A stretch of 5,987 nt of DNA from an uncultured Thiomonas sp. Its GTDB lineage: Bacteria > Pseudomonadota > Gammaproteobacteria > Burkholderiales > Burkholderiaceae_C. Shown piece by piece: positions 1 through 4,973 of this stretch; position 1 is the stretch's first letter; each line of letters begins with the position of its first letter. A program made the translations under genes and the position numbers. The notes below the pieces were generated by a model. That model ran no database searches. It saw only the letters and a program-made list of their open reading frames with translations, and had not been told where the DNA came from. Where the stretch lies: positions 1 to 5,987 of the forward strand of contig CALBRU010000252.1 of NCBI GenBank assembly GCA_937927695.1, in the 5' to 3' direction.

Positions 1-45
1 GAGATAAGCTAGTGACTGGAGTTCAGACGTGTGCTCTTCCGATCT
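1..45 (+). other. Illumina TruSeq indexed adapter remnant (synthetic)
   Basis: This stretch is library adapter, not genome. Positions 1-5 (GAGAT) are the end of the P7 flow-cell primer. Positions 6-11 (AAGCTA) sit where the index lies and are the reverse complement of TAGCTT, which I recall as TruSeq index 10. Positions 12-45 match the read-2 adapter, beginning GTGACTGGAGTTC and ending GCTCTTCCGATCT. Genuine sequence begins at about 46. Any open reading frame crossing this point gains a false N-terminus, for example one beginning MCSSDL. Confidence 0.98.
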
Positions 46-46
46 G

Positions 47-556
47 GCCATTTCCATTTTGCTGAGCTGGGTGTTCCCCGGAGGTTTTACGCCGCCTTAC
101 GGCGCCGGGCCCACTTTCGCGCTGCACTGGGCGATGGGGATCGCCGCCTATGGTCTGTTCGGCGCGGCCGTGCTTCACGGCATTTTGCTGTGGACGGCCG
201 AGCGTTCGTTGCATCGGCGCAAGGGCGCGGTGTCGGGCGTGTCGCGCAGCCTGCCTTTGCTTACCCTGGAAAAGCTGACCTATCGCTTGGCGGCGGTGGG
301 TTTCGTGCTGCTGACGGCCTCGCTCATTTTTGCGGCGACGTTCAGCGAAGAATTGTTTGGCAAACCGTTCGAGTTCAATCATCAGGCGGTTTTCGGTATC
401 GCGGCCTGGCTGATTTTTGCCGTACTGTTGGTGGGTCGAGTGTTTCTGGGCTGGCGGGGTACGCGGGCGCTGGCCTGGCTGTTTGGCGGAACGGTGCTGC
501 TGATGCTCACCTATGTCGGTTCGCGTTTTGTGCTGCAGGTGATTTTGCACCGATGA
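47..556 (+). CDS. Cytochrome c assembly (CcsA/YpjD/HemX-like) membrane protein, 5'-truncated
   Basis: This is the C-terminal part, about 169 residues, of a polytopic inner-membrane protein of the cytochrome c assembly family (CcsA/YpjD-like), whose members are linked to haem handling during cytochrome c maturation. About four hydrophobic segments are visible, including one starting ALHWAMGIAAYG and a last one containing LTYVGSRFVL. Histidines lie at membrane edges in the LHWAMG and FNHQAVFG motifs, where family members carry candidate haem-ligand histidines. The tryptophan-rich WWD motif of true CcsA is not in the part seen. The 5' end is cut by the contig edge and fused to adapter; the codon at 44-46 is chimeric. 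The stop TGA overlaps the next start as ATGA. In related genomes this gene often follows ffh, which would lie upstream. The family call is fairly sure; the exact role is inferred. Confidence 0.85.
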   Translation, partial: AISILLSWVFPGGFTPPYGAGPTFALHWAMGIAAYGLFGAAVLHGILLWTAERSLHRRKGAVSGVSRSLPLLTLEKLTYRLAAVGFVLLTASLIFAATFSEELFGKPFEFNHQAVFGIAAWLIFAVLLVGRVFLGWRGTRALAWLFGGTVLLMLTYVGSRFVLQVILHR

Positions 557-780
557 AGTACCTCGTTCTGTTCGTGGTGGTAATCGTCGGGCTGATGCTC
601 ATCAAAAAATCGCAGCAGCCCCGCAGCGTGCGACAGCCGCCTTCGCCCAATAAACCGCCGCAGGTTCCCGAGGCGATGTTGCCGTGTGCGCATTGCGGCG
701 TGCACTCGCCCGCCAGCCGCTGCGTCTGGCACGATGGCAAGCCGTACTGCAGCGACGAGCATGCCCGTCTGGGGTCGTAA
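553..780 (+). CDS. PP0621-family small membrane-anchored protein
   Basis: A 75-residue protein of unknown function, recognised by its layout as the PP0621 family. Residues 1-17 form one hydrophobic helix (MKYLVLFVVVIVGLMLI) followed by KK, so it is probably an inner-membrane anchor with a cytoplasmic tail. Residues 23-39 are rich in proline. Residues 45-70 hold C45-x2-C48, then C57 and C66 followed by S-D-E-H70 (YCSDEH). This resembles a small zinc-binding knuckle, though metal binding is inferred. The start codon overlaps the upstream stop (ATGA), and the last 20 nt overlap the proposed start of pilS. The same reading frame is open upstream, but that part is an out-of-frame shadow of the cytochrome c assembly gene, so the ATG at 553 is preferred. 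Position between the ccsA-like gene and pilS is typical of Burkholderiales. Confidence 0.85.
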   Translation: MKYLVLFVVVIVGLMLIKKSQQPRSVRQPPSPNKPPQVPEAMLPCAHCGVHSPASRCVWHDGKPYCSDEHARLGS

Positions 781-2488
781 GCCGGGCGCTGCGGTCGCCG
801 CTGAAAGCGCATTCGCGCGATCCATGTTCGCCCCGGCGGCGGCGTCTTCAGGTTCGGCCTTTGTGCCTTCCTCGCGTCTGGGCCGAGAACGCCTGCGAAC
901 CTACCGGGTGCTGGCTGCGGCGCGCGTGCTCATGTCGCTGATGTTGCTGGGCTGGCTGGTGCTGTTGCCCATGATGCAGGCGGCTGCGCAGCCCGGAAAA
1001 CCCGCCATCGCCACACTGGGCTACGGGGTGGCGCTGCTGTATGTGGCGCTCACGGTCGCGAGCCTTTGGTGGAGTTTCGTTCGCACGCAGGGCCTGGCCT
1101 GGCAGGTGCTGATCGCGATTGCTGTCGATCTGCTGGCCTTCACCACCTTGCAGTTCACTGCGGGATATCCCGCGCGCGAATTTGCCCTGATCTACGCCTT
1201 GCCAGTCTTAGCCGCGGGCATTTACGGCACGTTGTCGCTCACCTTGTTCGTCGCCGCCTTGGTGACGATGATTCTGCTGGGCAGCGCCGGGTTCGCGATG
1301 CTGGGCGGGGCGGTGGAGGCCGAGCAGCGCCTGCTCAATGCGGCCTTTGTCGGTATTGCCTATTTTGCTGTGGCGGTGCTGACGTGGCAGTTGTCGCAAC
1401 GACTGGCGCGGCAGGAGGCGCGCGCGGCGGCCAGCGAGTCCGTCGCCCGGCGACAGATGGCCTTGAACCAGCGGGTGATCGAGGCGCAGCGCGATGGCGT
1501 CATGGTGGTCGATCGGCACATGGTGCTCGAAGCGCTCAATCCAGCCGCGCAACAGCTGCTGGATTTGCCTTGGAGCGATGCGGTCACGGCGCGCTGGCTC
1601 GGGGGGCGCAAGGCTTTGCGCGATCTGCCGGTGGCCGAGGTGGTGCGCAAAGAGGTGGAGCGCATGGCCGTCGATGGCGAGGAGGCGCTGGAGGTCAAGG
1701 TGCGCACCCCCGCGGGCCGCAAGCTGCTGCTGCGTCTGTCCACGCTGGACAACTTGCCGGGTGGCGTGGGCTATCTCATCGTGCTGCAGGATCTGCGGGA
1801 GATCGATGCGCGCATTCAGCAGGAAAAGCTGGCGGCGATGGGACGTCTGGTGGCCAGCGTGGCGCATGAGATCCGCAATCCGCTGGGGGCAATCGGGCAG
1901 GCCAACCAGCTCGCTCGCGAATTCGCGGGTGATACGGCCCAGCTCGAACGCCTGCATCATCTCATCGGCCAGAACGTCGAACGCATCAATCGCACCGTCG
2001 AGGACGTGCTGGAGCTGGGCCGCACCGCGCCGCGTGAAATCGGGCTGATGCTCTGCGCGCCGCTGATGCGCGAATTGCATGCCGAATTCGACCAGCCGGA
2101 TCAGGGACGCATCGGTCTGTTCATTCAGGACGACGCGGCGCAGATCCGCTTCGATGCGCTGCATCTGCGCCGGGTGCTGGTCAATCTGCTGAGCAACGCA
2201 CGGCGCTATGCGAGCAACCAGCCGCGGGCGATCGAGATGCGGCAACTCGGCGCCGGGCAGGTGCGGGAAATCCAGGTTTCCAACGATGGCCCTTTGATCG
2301 ATGCCGAACTGCGCGCGCAGCTGTTCGAGCCGTTTCGCACCACGAGCAGCCGGGGCGTTGGGCTGGGCTTGTATATTTCTCACGAGCTGTGCTTGCGCAA
2401 CGGCGCGCGCCTGCTCTACCGCCTCGAGCGCGAGGGCACGCCGCAAGAGCGCGGCTCTTTTGTCATTCAAATCGCACCGGGCCCTTAA
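761..2488 (+). CDS. pilS: PilS-type sensor histidine kinase
   Basis: Membrane sensor kinase of 575 residues, partner of the PilR-type regulator 3 nt downstream. About six hydrophobic segments lie at residues 50-72, 86-106, 114-132, 141-158, 160-180 and 193-211. A short charged helix follows, then a PAS domain (about 238-345). The dimerisation and phosphotransfer helix carries the H box VAHEIRNPLG with H369 as the expected phospho-acceptor. In the catalytic domain the N box is VLVNLLSNA (N475, N479) and the later glycine box is G532-V-G534-L-G536, preceded by LFEPFRTT. The first glycine box reads N508-D-G-P-L where kinases usually have D-x-G-x-G, so the canonical adenine-contacting Asp is shifted or replaced. 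The start is uncertain: ATG 761 overlaps the previous gene by 20 nt, and ATG 824 is a reasonable alternative that loses only a non-conserved tail. Neither has a strong Shine-Dalgarno. The PilS name rests on architecture and gene order; the signal sensed is unknown. Confidence 0.9.
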   Translation: MPVWGRKPGAAVAAESAFARSMFAPAAASSGSAFVPSSRLGRERLRTYRVLAAARVLMSLMLLGWLVLLPMMQAAAQPGKPAIATLGYGVALLYVALTVASLWWSFVRTQGLAWQVLIAIAVDLLAFTTLQFTAGYPAREFALIYALPVLAAGIYGTLSLTLFVAALVTMILLGSAGFAMLGGAVEAEQRLLNAAFVGIAYFAVAVLTWQLSQRLARQEARAAASESVARRQMALNQRVIEAQRDGVMVVDRHMVLEALNPAAQQLLDLPWSDAVTARWLGGRKALRDLPVAEVVRKEVERMAVDGEEALEVKVRTPAGRKLLLRLSTLDNLPGGVGYLIVLQDLREIDARIQQEKLAAMGRLVASVAHEIRNPLGAIGQANQLAREFAGDTAQLERLHHLIGQNVERINRTVEDVLELGRTAPREIGLMLCAPLMRELHAEFDQPDQGRIGLFIQDDAAQIRFDALHLRRVLVNLLSNARRYASNQPRAIEMRQLGAGQVREIQVSNDGPLIDAELRAQLFEPFRTTSSRGVGLGLYISHELCLRNGARLLYRLEREGTPQERGSFVIQIAPGP

Positions 2489-2491
2489 GGC

Positions 2492-4033
2492 ATGAATCCA
2501 GCGGATGTGCGTATTCTCATCGTCGACGACGAACCCGATCTGCGCGAGCTCTACACCCTGAGCCTGGTGCATGAAGGCTGGCAGATCGACGTGGCTGAGA
2601 CCGTGGCGCAGGCGCGCGAGCAGTTGGCGCGCAGGCGCTACGCCCTCATGCTCACCGATATGCGTCTTCCTGACGGTGAGGGGCTGGAGTTGCTGCGCTG
2701 GCTGGAAGCCCAGCCCGACCGCTTTGAGAAGTCCATCGTCATCACCGCCTACGGCAGTGCGGGCAACGCGGTGGCTGCGCTCAAGGCCGGAGCGTTCGAC
2801 TATTTGAGCAAGCCGGTCGATCTGGCGGCGCTGCGCCGCACAGTGCATGCGGCACTCGCAGCGGTCGATGTGGAAGTGCAGGCGCCGACCAGCAGCGCAT
2901 TGCAACGCATGGTGGGTGAGTCTGGGGTGATGCGAGCCCTTAAACAGACCTTGCAGCGCGTGGCACGCAGCATGGCGCCCGTGCTCATCCAGGGCGAGTC
3001 GGGCACCGGCAAGGAGCTGGCCGCAAAGGCCGTGCATGAATGCAGCGCCCGCGCCAGCGGGCCGTTCGTTCCGGTGAACTGCAGCGCCATTCCCGAGCAA
3101 TTGCTGGAGGCCGAGTTTTTCGGCTACCGCAAGGGCGCGTTCACCGGGGCGATGTCCGACCATGCCGGCTTCTTTGCCGCGGCGCAGGGCGGCACGCTGT
3201 TTCTCGATGAGATCGGCGAACTGCCTTTGGCGATGCAGGCCAAGCTGCTGCGCGCCGTGCAGGAGCGGCGCGTGCGCCCGGTGGGCGAGACGGCAGAAAT
3301 CGCGGTGGATGTGCGCCTGGTCAGTGCCACCCACCGTCATCTGGAACGCATGGTGGAGCAGGGCCAGTTTCGGCAGGATTTGTTCTATCGCCTCAACGTC
3401 ATCGCGGTCACTCTGCCGCCGCTGCGCGACCGGTTGGATGATCTGCCGGTACTGGTCGAGGCGTTGCTGGGCGACATCCGCCGCGACAATGCGCGGCCCG
3501 GTCTGCGGCTGAGCCCGGCCGCGCTTGAGCACCTGCGCCAGCATCGTTTCTCAGGCAATGTGCGTGAGCTGGAGAATCTGCTGCACCGCGCTGCGGCGCT
3601 AGCCGTACACGATCTGATCGGCCCTGAAGACATCGAGCTGCAGGGCAGTGGCGCCCGCGCCGCCGAAGTGCTGGTCGCTGCGACGGCTTTGCCGACCACC
3701 ACCCTGCCTGACGCAACTGCGCCTTCGATGCAGCGACCGGCGGACCCACCGATCAACCCAATCGTTGCGCAGCATGCCCCGGAGTTTCAGCCGCCTCAGT
3801 CGCCCCAGCCCCCCATGGCTCGGTTCGAAGCGCAATCGCCCCTGCCTCCCGACTTGGGGGCCTATCTCGATCAGGTTGAACGCAGCATCCTCTGCGAGGC
3901 GCTGCGGCGCACCCGCTTCAATCGCACCGCGGCCGCGCAGTTGCTGGGGCTGAACCTGCGTCAGATCCGCTACCGGATGGAGCGCCTCGACGTGCGCGAC
4001 CCGGCTGAAGCGCCGCCGGACGATCCTTTCTGA
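2492..4033 (+). CDS. pilR: PilR-type sigma-54-dependent response regulator
   Basis: NtrC-class activator of 513 residues. The receiver domain (about 6-120) has acidic D12/D13, phospho-acceptor D56 (LTDMRLPDG), T85 and K107 (SKPVD). The AAA+ domain (about 138-370) has Walker A G168-ESGTG-K174, the sigma-54 contact loop GAFTGA at 215-220 and Walker B LFLDE with D239/E240. It should therefore be a working ATPase that opens RpoN promoters. A Fis-type helix-turn-helix lies at about 474-499 (TAAAQLLGLNLRQIRYRMERL region). Between them, residues 385-453 form a proline-rich linker (16 prolines in 69 residues), which largely explains why the protein is longer than the roughly 445 residues of Pseudomonas PilR. 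The pilS stop codon is in the same frame just upstream, so ATG 2492 is the first possible ATG. The only purine run (AAGG, 2487-2490) is too close to act normally, suggesting coupled re-initiation. Targets are inferred to include type IV pilin genes. Confidence 0.94.
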   Translation: MNPADVRILIVDDEPDLRELYTLSLVHEGWQIDVAETVAQAREQLARRRYALMLTDMRLPDGEGLELLRWLEAQPDRFEKSIVITAYGSAGNAVAALKAGAFDYLSKPVDLAALRRTVHAALAAVDVEVQAPTSSALQRMVGESGVMRALKQTLQRVARSMAPVLIQGESGTGKELAAKAVHECSARASGPFVPVNCSAIPEQLLEAEFFGYRKGAFTGAMSDHAGFFAAAQGGTLFLDEIGELPLAMQAKLLRAVQERRVRPVGETAEIAVDVRLVSATHRHLERMVEQGQFRQDLFYRLNVIAVTLPPLRDRLDDLPVLVEALLGDIRRDNARPGLRLSPAALEHLRQHRFSGNVRELENLLHRAAALAVHDLIGPEDIELQGSGARAAEVLVAATALPTTTLPDATAPSMQRPADPPINPIVAQHAPEFQPPQSPQPPMARFEAQSPLPPDLGAYLDQVERSILCEALRRTRFNRTAAAQLLGLNLRQIRYRMERLDVRDPAEAPPDDPF

Positions 4034-4035
4034 TC

Positions 4036-4623
4036 ATGTCGCCCCCCATCAGCGCGGCCAGGCGGGAAGCAGGCTGGATGCCCCACGCCCGTCATGTGCC
4101 GTCCCCCAACCAGGATGAGCGGCCCGCGGGCATGCCGATCGATTTACTGGTGATCCACTGCATCGCTCTGCCGCCGCGTCAATATGGCGGCGAGGCGATC
4201 GAGCAGTTGTTTTGCAATCGGCTCGATCCGCGGGCGCACCCGGCTTTTGCCGCGCTCGAAGGTCTCAGGGTCTCGGCGCATTTTGTGGTGCAGCGCGATG
4301 GTGTGCTTACGCAATATGTGTCCTGCGACCGGCGCGCCTGGCATGCCGGCGCATCGCGTTATGCCGGGCGCGAGCGATGCAACGATTTCAGCATCGGCAT
4401 CGAACTCGAAGGGAGCGACGATGAGCCGTTCGAGCCCGAGCAGTACGACACCCTGATCGCACTGGGCTCTGAACTGCTCGCGCGCTATCCCTTGCGCGCA
4501 TGGGTCGGGCATAGCGACATTGCGCCCGGACGCAAGACCGACCCAGGCGCCGGCTTCGACTGGCGGCAGCTCAAAAACGGCCTGGCCCTGCCGACTTCGA
4601 CCTTTCCATTTCAGCGGTTTTGA
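4036..4623 (+). CDS. ampD: 1,6-anhydro-N-acetylmuramyl-L-alanine amidase AmpD
   Basis: Cytosolic zinc amidase of the amidase_2 fold, 195 residues, no signal peptide. It removes the stem peptide from 1,6-anhydro-MurNAc during peptidoglycan recycling and so lowers the muropeptide signal that induces AmpR-type beta-lactamase control. Zinc ligands H41, H159 and D169, and the catalytic E123 (SIGIELEG) and K167 (GRKTDPG), align with H34, H154, D164, E116 and K162 of Citrobacter AmpD, with near-identical spacing. Other family blocks are ARHVPSPN, RVSAHFVV, RAWHAG and GRERCNDFS. The residue after the first zinc ligand is C42, where enterobacterial AmpD has Asn (HNISLPP). The start at 4036 is 2 nt after the pilR stop and lacks a clear ribosome site. 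ATG 4078 has more purines upstream but would drop the conserved Gly-Trp before the PSPN block, so 4036 is preferred. It is the last gene of the operon. Confidence 0.95.
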   Translation: MSPPISAARREAGWMPHARHVPSPNQDERPAGMPIDLLVIHCIALPPRQYGGEAIEQLFCNRLDPRAHPAFAALEGLRVSAHFVVQRDGVLTQYVSCDRRAWHAGASRYAGRERCNDFSIGIELEGSDDEPFEPEQYDTLIALGSELLARYPLRAWVGHSDIAPGRKTDPGAGFDWRQLKNGLALPTSTFPFQRF

Positions 4624-4626
4624 GCA

Positions 4627-4659
4627 CCCCTGCGGGTTTGCCCGAGGCCGCTCCAGGGG
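4627..4659 (+). terminator. Possible stem-loop after ampD
   Basis: CCCCTG (4627-4632) can pair with CAGGGG (4654-4659), enclosing a second small stem CGGG (4633-4636) with CCCG (4641-4644) around a TTTG loop. It begins 4 nt after the ampD stop, where a transcript end is expected. There is no T-tract after it, so it is not a standard intrinsic terminator. It could be a 3'-end protecting hairpin or a chance structure. Confidence 0.3.
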
Positions 4660-4666
4660 CAGACTT

Positions 4667-4675
4667 TGTGCATGA
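4667..4675 (-). promoter_or_regulatory. Degenerate DnaA-box-like site
   Basis: The + strand reads TGTGCATGA, one mismatch from TGTGNATAA, the reverse complement of the DnaA box TTATNCACA. It is in the same orientation as the perfect box 12 bp downstream. Paired sites in one orientation are more suggestive than this site alone, but chance is possible. Confidence 0.35.
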
Positions 4676-4678
4676 ACC

Positions 4679-4687
4679 TGTGCATAA
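4679..4687 (-). promoter_or_regulatory. DnaA box
   Basis: The + strand reads TGTGCATAA, so the minus strand reads TTATGCACA, a full match to the DnaA consensus TTATNCACA. It lies about 44 bp upstream of the -35 element of the predicted nrdA promoter. In E. coli, nrdAB is controlled by DnaA through boxes upstream of the promoter, so a role in tying dNTP supply to replication initiation is a reasonable inference. A 9-mer with one free position can occur by chance; the location raises the odds. Confidence 0.6.
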
Positions 4688-4714
4688 GCTGTGGGCTGGC
4701 TGTCAATTTGTCTC

Positions 4715-4730
4715 ACACTACGAATAGTGG
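4715..4730 (+). promoter_or_regulatory. NrdR box 1 (upstream)
   Basis: ACACTACGAATAGTGG matches the NrdR-box consensus acaCwAtATaTwGtgt at 12 of 16 positions by my count and contains a perfect dyad CACTA/TAGTG. It ends directly against the predicted -35 hexamer of nrdA. NrdR is the ATP/dATP-sensing repressor of ribonucleotide reductase genes. Its sites come in tandem pairs, and the partner lies 31 bp downstream, centre to centre. Confidence 0.8.
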
Positions 4731-4759
4731 TTGAAATTCCGCCGGACGCTAGATATAGT
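4731..4759 (+). promoter_or_regulatory. Predicted sigma-70 promoter of nrdA
   Basis: TTGAAA (4731-4736) and TATAGT (4754-4759) each match the sigma-70 hexamers at five of six positions and are separated by the ideal 17 bp. The -10 hexamer lies inside NrdR box 2, and the -35 abuts NrdR box 1, so NrdR binding would block RNA polymerase. The expected transcription start is near 4766. Confidence 0.75.
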
Positions 4760-4761
4760 GT
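4746..4761 (+). promoter_or_regulatory. NrdR box 2 (downstream)
   Basis: ACGCTAGATATAGTGT matches acaCwAtATaTwGtgt at 14 of 16 positions by my count, the better of the two sites. Its centre is exactly 31 bp (about three helical turns) from the centre of box 1, the spacing known for NrdR pairs. It covers the -10 region of the predicted nrdA promoter. Confidence 0.85.
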
Positions 4762-4765
4762 CTTG

Positions 4766-4973
4766 ACGGTTTGAGAGAGATGCCAGATCGCGGTCTGAGA
4801 CTGCGGTATCGGAAGGCTGGAAATGCTTACGCGCTCTCTCGGTTCGTCCCCGATTTGCCCTCATTCGTCTTTATTGCTTTGTCCGTGCTGCTTTCATGCG
4901 GCGTTCATGTGCGCTCGCAGCGCCGTGAGCCAGCCAGATTTGCTGCGCGGCCCATCTGCCCCAAGGAGTCCCG
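4766..4973 (+). other. nrdA 5' leader (about 208 nt), no convincing gene
   Basis: This is the predicted untranslated leader between the promoter and the nrdA start. I see no known riboswitch and no convincing protein. A small perfect stem (GCGCT/AGCGC, 4911-4923, 3-nt loop) is present. A possible start ATG at 4823 has GGAAGG 6 nt upstream, but the reading frame runs on into nrdA out of frame and its product looks like no known protein. The leader length depends on the promoter being correct. Confidence 0.5.
4963..4968 (+). promoter_or_regulatory. Strong ribosome binding site for nrdA
   Basis: AAGGAG lies 5 nt before the ATG at 4974. It is the only strong Shine-Dalgarno seen directly at a chosen gene start in this window, and it fixes the nrdA start. 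Confidence 0.9.

Noticed and set aside
23..550. A minus-strand reading frame across the ccsA-like gene
   Set aside because: It ends in adapter sequence (the GRAHV peptide) and is low-complexity, rich in Gln, Arg and His, as expected of an antisense shadow of high-GC coding DNA.
31..552. Upstream extension of the PP0621-like frame to give a 249-residue protein
   Set aside because: It starts in adapter sequence and runs out of frame across the cytochrome c assembly gene. The family-like protein begins at the ATG at 553.
686..760. The longer pilS start at 686
   Set aside because: It would overlap the PP0621-like gene by 95 nt, and the added 25 residues show no conserved feature. ATG 761 or 824 is more plausible.
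1208..3544. A 778-codon open reading frame on the minus strand, antisense to both pilS and pilR
   Set aside because: Its codons are in exact register with the pilS and pilR codons, which share one frame. In that register an antisense stop needs TTA, CTA or TCA on the sense strand, which are rare in this high-GC genome; the frame ends at a TTA Leu codon (1208) and is bounded upstream by a TCA Ser codon (3551). The product resembles no known protein, so it is a codon-bias shadow.
4763..4768. TTGACG as a second -35 element
   Set aside because: No -10-like hexamer is present 16-18 bp downstream.
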